Notes: generated by a model from the letters alone, not told the origin. DNA of 64,000 bases from Litorivita sp040371945 (GCF_040371945.1 NZ_BAABWS010000001.1:372001-436000), one strand, 5' to 3'. Counted from the first letter of the stretch, positions 16,975 through 25,175 are shown. Made by a program: numbers and translations.

Positions 16975-18153
16975 CTAAAGCACCCCGCCCAAGAGCCGCT
17001 CGTGCTCTTGAATGGCAAAACGGTCGGTCATTCCGGCGATGTAATCGGAGACGATCCGCGCCAAAGCCACCTCGCCCTGCGCCTCGGCCACATCCTTGCG
17101 CCATTGTTTGGGCAAAAGCTCCGGCTCCTCCAAAAACAGCGGGAAAAGCTCGTTGACCACGCGGGTGACCTTCTTGCGCATCACCACCACATCGGGGGCG
17201 CGATACATGCGCTCGAAGAGAAATTGCCGGATCACCTTGAGCTGTGCCCAAAGATCGGGGGAAAATTGCACCATCATCCGCCCCGCATGGCGCACATCCG
17301 CCGCCGATTGCGGCGCCGTCTCGGCCAGACGCGCGCGGCTGACGTCGATCACATCCTCGACCAGAATGCCGAAAAACCGGCGCAGCGCCTCGTGGCGGCG
17401 GCGGTAATAATTCAGCCCCGGATAGATGCGATCCACTTCGGCAAAACATCCATTTACAACCGGCAATTCGGCCAGTTCATCGGTGGAAAACAATTCCGCG
17501 CGCAGCCCGTCGTGCAGATCGTGATTGTTATAGGCCACATCATCGGCCAAGGCCGCGACCTGCGCCTCGGCGCTGGCGTGGGTGTGCAATTCGAGATCAT
17601 GGCGCGCGTTGTATTCGGCCAAGGCCCAAGGCACATCGCCGGTCACCGGACCGTTGTGTTTGGCAATCCCCTCCAGCGTCTCCCACGTCAGGTTCAGCCC
17701 GTCCCATTCGGCATAATGGCGCTCCAACGAGGTCACAATGCGGATGGCTTGGGCGTTGTGATCAAAGCCGCCGTAAGGCTCCATGAGTGCGGCCAGAGCA
17801 TCCTCGCCCGTATGCCCGAAGGGCGTGTGGCCCAGATCATGCGCCAAGGCCACGGCCTCGGTCAGTTCGGGGTTCAGCCCCAAAGCCCCTGAAATCGTGC
17901 GCGCCACCTGTGCCACCTCGATGGAATGGGTCAGGCGGGTGCGAAAATAATCGCCCTCATGTTCGATGAACACTTGGGTCTTGTGCTTGAGACGGCGAAA
18001 GGCGCTGGCGTGGATGATCCGGTCGCGGTCGCGTTGGAAGGGCGAGCGAAAGGCGCTTTCCTCCTCGGCGTAGAGCCGCCCGCGGGTGTCTTGCGGATCG
18101 GAGGCGAAAATGGCGCGCGGCGCGGGGTGATAGCGCGAAGACGTGTCGGACAT
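16975..18153 (-). CDS. dgt: dGTP triphosphohydrolase-like HD protein
   Basis: 392 residues of the alphaproteobacterial dGTPase-like family. The metal-binding HD signature is complete: H76 in RTRLTHSIEVAQVARTI and H105-D106 in ALAHDLGHTPFGHTGEDAL, with a later Asp in ALADDVAYNNHD. The enzyme hydrolyses dNTPs to the nucleoside and triphosphate. N-terminal FRSPFQRDRDRIIHASAFRRLKHKTQVF is also highly typical. It is divergent from the Fe-S carrier gene, with 205 bases between. Substrate choice among dNTPs cannot be read from sequence. Confidence 0.92.
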   Translation of the reverse strand: MSDTSSRYHPAPRAIFASDPQDTRGRLYAEEESAFRSPFQRDRDRIIHASAFRRLKHKTQVFIEHEGDYFRTRLTHSIEVAQVARTISGALGLNPELTEAVALAHDLGHTPFGHTGEDALAALMEPYGGFDHNAQAIRIVTSLERHYAEWDGLNLTWETLEGIAKHNGPVTGDVPWALAEYNARHDLELHTHASAEAQVAALADDVAYNNHDLHDGLRAELFSTDELAELPVVNGCFAEVDRIYPGLNYYRRRHEALRRFFGILVEDVIDVSRARLAETAPQSAADVRHAGRMMVQFSPDLWAQLKVIRQFLFERMYRAPDVVVMRKKVTRVVNELFPLFLEEPELLPKQWRKDVAEAQGEVALARIVSDYIAGMTDRFAIQEHERLLGGVL

Positions 18154-18358
18154 CAGATCGGGTTCCTGCCTGCGAAGGCCGCGCGCCCATCTTGTCGGCG
18201 GCGGCGGCGCGTCCTATATTGACGCTATCACGCCCGCTTATAGAGGAGCGGCGCGCATCTAAAAACCGGAACAAACGCGAACAACAGCCTCTAAACGGCT
18301 CTTTTCGCGTGCAAATCCGGCCCTGCCGCCCGCGCGCGGCACAAACGGAGCCTTTGCG

Positions 18359-18682
18359 ATGAACCTGCCGCCGAAAGTCACCCAACGCGCCTTTGACCGT
18401 CTGGCCGAAATCGGGGCCGCGGATCAAGGCCAAGCCCTGCGCGTCGCGGTAGAGGGCGGCGGATGCTCGGGCTTTCAATACGAGATCAAACTCGACGCCC
18501 CTGCGGGGGATGATCTGATCCTTGAGGGCGCGGGGCAAAAGGTTCTGGTCGATCCGGTTTCCTTACCGTTTCTGGCCGGTGCGACGATTGATTTCAGCGA
18601 AGAGCTGATCGGCGCGCGCTTTATCATCGAGAACCCCAATGCCAGCAGCTCTTGCGGCTGCGGCACTTCGTTCTCAATGTAA
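18359..18682 (+). CDS. erpA: A-type iron-sulfur carrier (ErpA/HesB family)
   Basis: 107 residues with the three conserved cysteines of A-type carriers: C36 in EGGGCSGFQY and C99/C101 in SSSCGCGTSFSM. These bind and hand over a [2Fe-2S] or [4Fe-4S] cluster to client proteins. No transmembrane or signal segment. The gene stands alone, not next to suf or isc genes, which favours ErpA-type naming, but IscA/SufA homologues look alike. Start ATG 18359 after a GGAGCC purine site. Confidence 0.88.
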   Translation: MNLPPKVTQRAFDRLAEIGAADQGQALRVAVEGGGCSGFQYEIKLDAPAGDDLILEGAGQKVLVDPVSLPFLAGATIDFSEELIGARFIIENPNASSSCGCGTSFSM

Positions 18683-18869
18683 TCCCCGAAAAATTTCCCA
18701 TTTAAAACAGCAATGTGCGGCGCATACTTGATGCACCGCACAGCTTGCCCGTATGCCTGAACCTCGGGGGATGAGGAAAGGCCCGCACACAGATTTGCCG
18801 ATCCGTGTGGTCCGGATCCGGCGGGGGGCGGCCAAGCCCCATGTGATCCGCCGGAGAAGTCGTTTCGGA
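18683..18869. other. Convergent gap with large hairpin
   Basis: Between the convergent Fe-S carrier and the 358-residue gene, TCCGGCGG (18817-18824) pairs with CCGCCGGA (18848-18855), extended inside by GGGG/CCCC (18825-18828 with 18837-18840). It lacks a T run, so a terminator role is only a possibility. Confidence 0.3.
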
Positions 18870-19946
18870 TTATACCGCCGCGTGGCTCAGGCCGACGCGG
18901 GCAAATCCCGCAAAGAAGGCGTCGAAGTCGGGGCAGCTTTGCTCGGCCAGACCCAAAACCTCTTGGGCTTCCTCGTTCATGCCTTCGGTCACCAGCGGGC
19001 GCATCGCATCCCAATCGGCCGAGCGGCGGTCGTCGAGACGGAACATGCATTCGGACATCTCGCGCAGCGGCGCAAAGGCGCGGTCGGGACGGTGGAAGGA
19101 CATGCGCTCGGCGGCGACACGCTTGGTAAAGGCCTGCCCGCCGGACACCGAAGCGAGCCAGTTGCAGATGAAGAACTCGTGGTAATTGTCTTGCACATTG
19201 GCCTGCTCGCCGGTGGCGATGGTGAAACGGTGGCCTTCGCGCTCGGCCCAGTTTTCCCAGATCGCGGGCGGCTGCTCACCGGCGTAGCGCAGGGCGATGC
19301 AGACTTCGGCGACCAAATCGAGGTTCTGGTCGAGCCATGCCAGCGTTCCGGCAAAGCGCAAGGATTTCAACGCGCCCTCGCCCAGTTGCAGCGGCTTGCG
19401 GCCATATTCGGAGAGATAGAACACCGTGTGGGTCAACTCATAGGCGGCTTTCTTGTTGGGCATGGTGAAGGCTTCGGAGCGCTCGATAAAGGCGCGCATA
19501 CGCACCTCCAGACCCGGATCGGCGGGCAAAGGATCGCGGCCGCGGCGCAGCATCAAACGGCGCGCTTCCATCCGTTGCAGATCGCTCATCTCCGATTGCG
19601 CAAGGCCTTCGTCGGCGGCCCAGTTCACCAAAGCCTCGCCCTTGTTGCCTTCCATGCCGAGGTCTTCGAGATCAAGGCAGAGCGACAGGATAAAGCGGTA
19701 GTATTGCGGGAAGAAGCCGAGGCGTTTTTCGACATTGGCGTAAAAACCGGCCATCGGCGCGAGGGTCTCTTGCGAAAGCTTGGCACCGGTCACTTCGAGG
19801 ATGCTCAGAAGTTCGGCGTTTTCCTTGAGCCAGAAGACATCATCGCCAAAGCGGCGGCTGCTGGCAAAGGCCGATACAAGCGCGCCATAACGGTCGTCTT
19901 GGCTTTGGATCGGGTTTTTCGCGGCGAATTGGATAACTGTGGACAT
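18870..19946 (-). CDS. 358-residue helical protein, partner of the FTCGL repeat protein
   Basis: I cannot assign a function. The protein starts MSTVIQFAAKNPIQSQDDRYG behind AGGGGGAAATACA, has no signal peptide or membrane segment and is predicted by eye to be almost all helices. Segments ELTHTVFYLSEYGRKPL, VAEVCIALRYAGEQPP and NYHEFFICNWLASVSGG, repeated at helix-hairpin spacing, recall alpha/alpha-toroid proteins such as the actinobacterial DUF6895 group seen near peptide gene clusters; this is recollection, not a search. No kinase, radical SAM (CxxxCxxC), ATP-grasp or protease motif is visible. It begins 130 bases after the stop of the upstream repeat gene on the same strand, so joint transcription is likely. 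A family label DUF6902 comes to mind but is unverified. Confidence 0.8.
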   Translation of the reverse strand: MSTVIQFAAKNPIQSQDDRYGALVSAFASSRRFGDDVFWLKENAELLSILEVTGAKLSQETLAPMAGFYANVEKRLGFFPQYYRFILSLCLDLEDLGMEGNKGEALVNWAADEGLAQSEMSDLQRMEARRLMLRRGRDPLPADPGLEVRMRAFIERSEAFTMPNKKAAYELTHTVFYLSEYGRKPLQLGEGALKSLRFAGTLAWLDQNLDLVAEVCIALRYAGEQPPAIWENWAEREGHRFTIATGEQANVQDNYHEFFICNWLASVSGGQAFTKRVAAERMSFHRPDRAFAPLREMSECMFRLDDRRSADWDAMRPLVTEGMNEEAQEVLGLAEQSCPDFDAFFAGFARVGLSHAAV

Positions 19947-20076
19947 TGTATTTCCCCCTAGGAGTTGGCGCGTGGCGGCGCCGGAATATTTTCAATTGCG
20001 AACCCCGATGGCAGATCGGGGGCTTGGCGCGGTGCGGGCTTGGCTGGCCCGCACCATGCAGGTGTTCTTGGTGGTC

Positions 20077-20760
20077 TTAGAGACCGCAGGTGAAGGCCTG
20101 AACCGCATCACCCGATTGGGCGTCTGTGGCATGGGTGGCGCCAAGGCCGCAGGTGAAGGCTTCGACCGCATCGCCCGATTGAGCGTCAGAGGCTGTGGTG
20201 GCGCCAAGGCCGCAAGTGAAAGCTTCGACCGCATCGCCCGATTGCGCATCAGAGGCTGTGGTGGCGCCAAGGCCGCAGGTGAAGGCTTCGACCGCATCGC
20301 CGCTCATCGTGTCGGAGGCTTCGGCTTCGAGACCGCAGGTGAACATTTCAACCTTGTCGCCGCTCATCGCGTCATTGGCAGCAGAGGCACCCAAACCGCA
20401 GGTAAACATCTCGGTCGCATCGCCGCTCAGCGCCATGGTCGAGGTCGAAGCGCCAAGGCCGCAGGTGAACAAGGCGGTGGCATCGCCGTTGAAGACTTCG
20501 GAGCCGGCAACAGGGCCAAGACCGCAGGTGAACATTTCGGTCGCATCGCCTTCCATGGCAGTGGAAGCAGTGACAGGACCAAGGCCGCAGGTGAACATCT
20601 CAAGGCCCTCGCCCATCATCGCATCGGCGTTGGAGGAGGCTTCGAGGCCGCAGGTGAACATCTCCAGACCCGTGCCATCAAGCAGCGAGCTGGCAGAGCG
20701 CGGTGCATCAATGTTGGCGATTTGAGCGAAAGTGTGGTTAGCTTTGAGTTGAGTTTGCAT
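20077..20760 (-). CDS. Ten-repeat FTCGL cysteine protein, possible multi-core peptide precursor
   Basis: 227 residues: a leader-like segment of 27 residues (MQTQLKANHTFAQIAN...), then ten units of 20-22 residues (the last only 11) whose core is (E/A)(M/A/L)FTCGL, preceded by GD and followed by a Gly/Ala/Thr/Ser-rich linker. Cysteines fall at residues 37, 58, 79, 100, 121, 142, 162, 183, 204 and 225, one per unit and none elsewhere; the protein ends exactly at FTCGL. There is no signal peptide, membrane helix or tryptophan, and few basic residues outside the leader. Start ATG 20760 has AGGGG nine bases upstream. The label DUF6749 comes to mind, unverified. Options: RiPP-like precursor with repeated cores, cysteine-based metal or redox scaffold, or a structural repeat protein. 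Confidence 0.88.
   Translation of the reverse strand: MQTQLKANHTFAQIANIDAPRSASSLLDGTGLEMFTCGLEASSNADAMMGEGLEMFTCGLGPVTASTAMEGDATEMFTCGLGPVAGSEVFNGDATALFTCGLGASTSTMALSGDATEMFTCGLGASAANDAMSGDKVEMFTCGLEAEASDTMSGDAVEAFTCGLGATTASDAQSGDAVEAFTCGLGATTASDAQSGDAVEAFTCGLGATHATDAQSGDAVQAFTCGL
20080..20679 (-). repeat. Tandem 63-base coding repeats
   Basis: Units on the minus strand begin at 20679, 20613, 20550, 20487, 20424, 20361, 20301, 20238, 20175 and 20112; most are 63 bases. Units 7 (20239-20301) and 8 (20176-20238) encode identical 21-residue peptides and differ at four bases, all silent. Units 1-6 are more diverged in the linker while keeping FTCGL. The last three complete units are closest to each other, as expected for recent duplication toward the 3' end. 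Confidence 0.95.
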
Positions 20761-21138
20761 GGTCGTTATCCCCTGGTGTTATGTTTGGTGTTTTGCAGAC
20801 ACCAACAGATTTACACCCTAAGGTTGCATCGCCAAGCCCCTATTAAACCTTGACGTGTATTTCGGAAACGCGACTCACCCCTTCAAGTTCACTAACTCTT
20901 TGATTCTGAACTGTTTCCATTATAGAAACAGTGGGCATAATTTTTGGTTAACGTTCTCTGAATCCGGCCACACACCTATAGGTTGCATCCAGAATCACCC
21001 CTCTCGCCAAAGTTTTTTCACCCCGAAAAGCGGGAATCACCCATAGGTTGATTCTGTTTTTTACGGCGCAATCGGCCCCGCGCTTGCCCTTGCCCGCCGC
21101 GCTTGCGATAGATCGAAGGGCAAAACGGGGAGAGCGCC
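20761..21138. promoter_or_regulatory. Divergent control region with several inverted repeats
   Basis: This 378-base region between the repeat gene and xth is clearly more AT-rich than its surroundings. It holds TTGGTGT/ACACCAA (20785-20791 with 20799-20805) in the 5' leader of the repeat gene, plus a direct TGGTGTT repeat 12 bases apart; CTGTTTC/GAAACAG (20911-20917 with 20925-20931), a perfect seven-base inverted repeat with seven-base spacer; and GAATCA/TGATTC (21034-21039 with 21049-21054). GAATCACCC occurs at 20992-21000 and 21034-21042, and (C/T)ATAGGTTG twice nearby. These look like operator sites; the regulators are unknown. Confidence 0.5.
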
Positions 21139-21945
21139 ATGAAAATCGCCACATTCAACATCAACGGCATCAAGGCCCGCTATCCGGCACTATGTGATTG
21201 GCTCGACGAGGCGCAGCCCGACGTGGCGCTGTTGCAAGAAATCAAATCGGTGGACGAGAATTTCCCGCGCGAGCTGTTTGAAGAGCGCGGCTATAATGTC
21301 GAAACCCACGGGCAAAAATCGTTCAACGGCGTGGCGATCCTGTCGAAGCTGCCCTTGGAAGACCTGCGCCGCGGCCTGCCCGGAGACGACAGCGACGAAC
21401 AGGCGCGCTGGATCGAGGCGACGGTGGTCGGCGATAAGGGCGCGCTGCGCCTGTGCGGGCTCTACCTGCCCAATGGCAATCCGGTCGAATTGCAAGACGG
21501 TCTGCCCACGCCGGGCGGCAAATACGCCTATAAGCTGTCATGGATGGCGCGTCTGGAGGCGCGCGCGCGCGAATTGCTGGCGGGCGAAGAGCCGTTCTTG
21601 ATGGCGGGCGATTACAACATCATCCCCCAAGACGAAGACGCCGCCCGCCCAGAGGTCTGGCAAGAGGATGCCTTGGCGCGCCCCGAAAGCCGCGCGGCCT
21701 TCCGGCGGCTGATGAACCTCGGCTTTACCGAGGCCTTTCGCGCGCGGGTCTCGGGCGGCGGGCATTACAGCTTTTGGGATTATCAGGCGGGCGCGTGGAA
21801 CCGCAATGACGGCATCCGCATCGACCATTTCCTGCTCAGCCCCGCCTGCGCCGACACATTGATCGACTGCCAGATCGACAAGGACATCCGCGGGCGCGAA
21901 AAACCCTCGGACCATGTGCCGGTCTGGGTCGAGCTGGATATCTAG
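21139..21945 (+). CDS. xth: Exodeoxyribonuclease III
   Basis: 268 residues starting MKIATFNINGIKARYPAL. All AP endonuclease/ExoIII motifs are seen: LLQEIKS with the metal-binding Glu near residue 35, MAGDYNIIPQDEDA with the Asp/Asn pair, FWDYQ, RIDHFLLSP and the final SDHVPVWVELDI with the catalytic His. The enzyme cleaves abasic sites and degrades 3' ends in base-excision repair. Start ATG 21139 follows GGGGAGAGCGCC. Its stop overlaps the end of the convergent monooxygenase gene by four bases. Confidence 0.95.
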   Translation: MKIATFNINGIKARYPALCDWLDEAQPDVALLQEIKSVDENFPRELFEERGYNVETHGQKSFNGVAILSKLPLEDLRRGLPGDDSDEQARWIEATVVGDKGALRLCGLYLPNGNPVELQDGLPTPGGKYAYKLSWMARLEARARELLAGEEPFLMAGDYNIIPQDEDAARPEVWQEDALARPESRAAFRRLMNLGFTEAFRARVSGGGHYSFWDYQAGAWNRNDGIRIDHFLLSPACADTLIDCQIDKDIRGREKPSDHVPVWVELDI

Positions 21946-23201
21946 GCCGCGCCGCCCGTCTTGGTGACGTCATGGGCATAGAGCCAGTCAAAGCTGCGCA
22001 TCATCCGCTCGGGAGCCAAGGCCCCGCCAAGACGCAAGGCCAGATGCGCGCCAAAGCGGACCGGCCCATGGCCAAGGTGGTATTTCCACGCGTTCTTTGA
22101 CGCCGCCTCGATCACCCGCAGCGCGCGCGGGCGGCGGCGGGCCTGATAGGCGGCCAATCCGGCGCCGAGGCTGTCGCTATGGGCCAAGGCATCGCCCAAG
22201 ACCCACGCATCCTCCAGCGCCATCGAGGCGCCCTGCGCCAAGAACGGCAAGGTCGGATGCGCTGCATCGCCTAGCAAGGCCAAAGCCGATCCGTGCCAAT
22301 GTTCGGCCACCGGATGGCGAAACAGCCCCCATAGATGCACCTCGTCCACGCGGGCGAGGATCTGTTGCACCTGCGGGCCGAAATCGGCAAAGGCGGCGCG
22401 CAGGTTGCTTGGGTCGTCCTGATGCGACCAATCCTCCTCGGCCCAAAGGCTGCGCTCTTGCACCGCGACGATGTTGAGCCGCGCCCCGCCGCGCAGAGGG
22501 TAACACACCAGATGGCGCTGCGGCCCCATATAGACCCGTGCTTCGGGGGATTGGACGTCAAAGCCCCCTCCCAAATCCGGCCCGCCCAAATCCGGCCCGC
22601 CCAATTCCGCATCGCTATTCTCGACCGTGGCACGCCATGCCACCTGTCCGGTGAAAAATGGCTCGGCGGCACGGTTGAGCACCGCGCGCCCCTGCCCGTG
22701 CAGCCCGCCCGCATCAATCACCAGATCGGCGCTCATCCGGTCGCCATTGGCCATATGCACCTGCGCGCGCCTATCCGAGCCCGCATCCGAGCCCGCATCC
22801 GAAACCGAGACGACCTTTTGCAGCAGCCGGATTTGCACCCCGCACTCGCGCGCGCCCTTGGCCAGAATGTCGATCAGATCGGCGCGGTGGGTGAAATAAT
22901 AGCTCTGCTCCTTGAGCCGCGTCAGATCGAGCCGCAGCACCTCGGCGCAGGCCCCGCGATAATCGCGCAGCGACACCGCCTGCGCGCGCACCGATGCGGC
23001 GCGCAGCGCCTCGCCCAGCCCCAAGGCCTCCAGAACCGCCGCGCCATTGGGCGAGACCTGCAGCCCCGCACCGACCTCGCGGATCGCCTCGGCCTGCTCC
23101 AAGACCGTGACCTGCGCGCCGCGCTGCGCCAAGGCCTGCGCCGCCGCCAACCCGCCGATCCCCGCGCCGATCACCGCGATTTCCATCCCCAAAATGCTCA
23201 T
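21942..23201 (-). CDS. FAD-dependent aromatic-ring monooxygenase
   Basis: 419 residues of the group A flavoprotein hydroxylases (salicylate or 3-hydroxybenzoate hydroxylase type). FAD-binding IAVIGAGIGGLAAAQALA lies at the N-terminus with the acidic end VTVLEQ, a DG-like motif VIDAGGLHG in place of the usual DGxxS in the middle, and the second FAD motif LLGDAAHPTLPFLAQGASMALEDA. The true substrate cannot be read. Start ATG 23201 is preceded by AGGG; a second ATG lies at 23186. Two in-frame slippage repeats are seen: GGPDLGGPDLGG and AGSDAGSD. No operon partner is adjacent, so a role in aromatic breakdown is inferred from family only. Confidence 0.85.
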   Translation of the reverse strand: MSILGMEIAVIGAGIGGLAAAQALAQRGAQVTVLEQAEAIREVGAGLQVSPNGAAVLEALGLGEALRAASVRAQAVSLRDYRGACAEVLRLDLTRLKEQSYYFTHRADLIDILAKGARECGVQIRLLQKVVSVSDAGSDAGSDRRAQVHMANGDRMSADLVIDAGGLHGQGRAVLNRAAEPFFTGQVAWRATVENSDAELGGPDLGGPDLGGGFDVQSPEARVYMGPQRHLVCYPLRGGARLNIVAVQERSLWAEEDWSHQDDPSNLRAAFADFGPQVQQILARVDEVHLWGLFRHPVAEHWHGSALALLGDAAHPTLPFLAQGASMALEDAWVLGDALAHSDSLGAGLAAYQARRRPRALRVIEAASKNAWKYHLGHGPVRFGAHLALRLGGALAPERMMRSFDWLYAHDVTKTGGAA

Positions 23202-23639
23202 GGTTGCCCTGCTTTGTTTGATGCGCTTCGGCGCGAGGATAGGCGCGGGTTTTCGCGCCCGCTATGACACCTTATGTGACACCCAAAATGGCACCCAAGA
23301 TGACACCTTATATATAGGGGCCTGCGGGGAGGCGATTTGCGCTTGCTCAAATGACTTCACAATGTCCGCGCAAACCCCACGCGAAACCGCCCGAAATATG
23401 ACCCGAAAAATCGCCCGACATCTCCGCGCCATTTGCCCCGCACCTGCCAGCCAACTGCCCGCCAAACTGCACGCTGATTTTCCCGCCATTCCGCCGGCAC
23501 CACCCGCAACGCGCGCGCTGTAATGCGGCTTTGAGTGACGAAAAAACGCCGAAGGTTGCCCCCCGACGTTTGCTGTATTGCCTGCCGCACCGATGCACCG
23601 CGCGCGACCCGCACGGGCTCGCAAACGGCGCAACGAAGA
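23202..23639. promoter_or_regulatory. 438-base gap with four 12-base tandem repeats
   Basis: Upstream of the monooxygenase start, TGACACC-type elements begin at 23265, 23277, 23289 (TGGCACC) and 23301, exactly 12 bases apart; the first and last share the longer string ATGACACCTTAT (23264-23275 and 23300-23311). The remaining stretch to dksA shows several overlapping open frames with no family resemblance or good start and I take it as noncoding. Confidence 0.45.
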
Positions 23640-24062
23640 TCAATCGTCGCGGTGGACCTTTTCGCGGCGCTCGTGACGCTCTTGCGCCTCAAGGCTCATG
23701 GTCGCGATCGGGCGCGCATCCAGACGCTTGAGCGAGATTTGCTCGCCCGTCACTTCGCAATAGCCGTATTCGCCTTCGTCGATGCGGCGCAGGGCGGCAT
23801 CGATTTTCGAGACCAGCTTGCGCTGACGGTCACGCGTGCGCAATTCCAGCGCGCGGTCGGTCTCTTCGCTGGCACGGTCGGCCACATCGGGAATATTGCG
23901 CGTGCCGTCTTGCAACCCTTCGATGGTATCGCGACTATCGGCCAGAATGTCGTTTTTCCAATCGTTCAGCTTGCGGCGAAAATACTCAAGCTGGCGTTCG
24001 TTCATAAACGGCTCGTCTTCAGCCGGTTGGTAATCGTCAGGCAGAAAAGTCTCTGCTTTCAT
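23640..24062 (-). CDS. dksA: RNA polymerase-binding regulator DksA, one-cysteine form
   Basis: Start ATG 24062 behind GAGGGG (140 residues). A long coiled coil carries the tip DVADRAS, whose D59 and D62 match the E. coli tip aspartates D71 and D74 needed for action with ppGpp on RNA polymerase. The C-terminal globular part has only C102 (GYCEVTGEQIS); the other three zinc cysteines of E. coli DksA are replaced by Thr and others. This is known for the Rhodobacter sphaeroides homologue, as I recall, and is typical of the lineage. It should control stable RNA and amino-acid promoters in the stringent response. Confidence 0.93.
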   Translation of the reverse strand: MKAETFLPDDYQPAEDEPFMNERQLEYFRRKLNDWKNDILADSRDTIEGLQDGTRNIPDVADRASEETDRALELRTRDRQRKLVSKIDAALRRIDEGEYGYCEVTGEQISLKRLDARPIATMSLEAQERHERREKVHRDD

Positions 24063-24247
24063 ATCATTCCCCTCACTCAGGCCAGTGTCCGTCATACGTA
24101 AATTTTCCTCATCTGGACAGTTGGCGCCCCTGCGCGTGGGATTACCCGAAGGGATAGGGATTGTCCAGTTCCCAAAGCATCACGTTGCAGCGAATTGAGG
24201 CTTGGTCTAACTTGCCGTGGAATATTATTCCATGGAGCGAACAGCAG

Positions 24248-25093
24248 ATGAAATTCGAAGGCACATCCGATTATGTGGCGACAGAGGACCTGACCGTGGC
24301 GGTCAATGCGGCGGTGACCCTCGAGCGCCCGCTGCTGGTCAAGGGCGAACCAGGCACCGGCAAGACAGAACTGGCGCGCCAAGTGGCCAGCGCGCTTGGC
24401 CTGCGGATGATTGAATGGAACATCAAATCCACCACCAAAGCGCAGCAAGGCCTCTATGAATATGACGCCGTCAGCCGTTTGCGCGACAGCCAGCTGGGCG
24501 AGGAGCGCGTGCGCGATGTGTCCAACTACATCAAGAAGGGCAAGCTTTGGGAAGCTTTTGACGCCGACGAGAAGGTCGTGCTTTTGATCGACGAGATCGA
24601 CAAGGCCGATATCGAATTTCCCAACGATCTTTTGCAAGAACTCGACAAGATGGAATTCCACGTCTACGAGACCGGCGAGACCGTGCGCGCCAAACAGCGC
24701 CCGATCATGATCATCACCTCGAACAATGAAAAAGAACTGCCCGACGCGTTTTTGCGCCGCTGCTTCTTTCACTACATCCGCTTCCCCGAACCCTCGGTCA
24801 TGCGCAAGATTGTCGAAGTCCACCATCCAGGCATCAAGGGCGACCTGCTCGCCGCCGCACTCACGCAGTTTTACGAGCTGCGCGAGCAATCGGGGCTGAA
24901 GAAAAAACCCTCGACCTCCGAGGTGCTCGATTGGCTCAAACTGCTTTTGGCCGAAGACCTGAGCGCCGAAGACCTCAAGCGCGACGGGGCCAATGCCTTG
25001 CCCAAATTGCACGGGGCCTTGCTCAAGAACGAGCAGGACGTGCATTTGTTCGAACGCCTCGCCTTTATGGCGCGCAGCCAAGGCGGGCGATAA
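24248..25093 (+). CDS. MoxR-type AAA+ ATPase
   Basis: Start ATG 24248 (MKFEGTSDYVATEDLTVAVN) gives 281 residues; the open frame upstream lacks family similarity. Walker A is GEPGTGKT, Walker B VVLLIDEIDKADIEFPNDLL, sensor 1 IITSNNEKELPDAFLRRC, all intact. MoxR ATPases work with VWA-domain proteins as metal-insertion or maturation chaperones. The probable partner is the VWA gene at 28641-29825, which in most related genomes directly follows; here 3.5 kb lie between. Divergent from dksA. Confidence 0.9.
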   Translation: MKFEGTSDYVATEDLTVAVNAAVTLERPLLVKGEPGTGKTELARQVASALGLRMIEWNIKSTTKAQQGLYEYDAVSRLRDSQLGEERVRDVSNYIKKGKLWEAFDADEKVVLLIDEIDKADIEFPNDLLQELDKMEFHVYETGETVRAKQRPIMIITSNNEKELPDAFLRRCFFHYIRFPEPSVMRKIVEVHHPGIKGDLLAAALTQFYELREQSGLKKKPSTSEVLDWLKLLLAEDLSAEDLKRDGANALPKLHGALLKNEQDVHLFERLAFMARSQGGR

Positions 25094-25175
25094 CGCGCCC
25101 GCAAAATCTTTACGGCGGCAATAGGGCAAGAATTTAACCAAATTGTAATCCTTGCCGAGGCTGTGACCGCAAAGC

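Noticed and set aside
18219..18244. TTGACG and TATAGA as a promoter for the Fe-S carrier gene
   Set aside because: The spacing is only 14 bases, too short for a normal sigma-70 promoter.
20195..20725. Repetitive plus-strand frame opposite the FTCGL gene (RPQVNISxASP type repeats)
   Set aside because: It is the antisense reading of the 63-base repeats; it lacks a good start, while the minus frame has a ribosome site, a leader and silent-only changes between identical repeats.
23262..23692. Several overlapping minus-strand frames between dksA and the monooxygenase gene
   Set aside because: They overlap each other in different frames, lack ribosome sites and end within the 12-base repeats; treated as noncoding.
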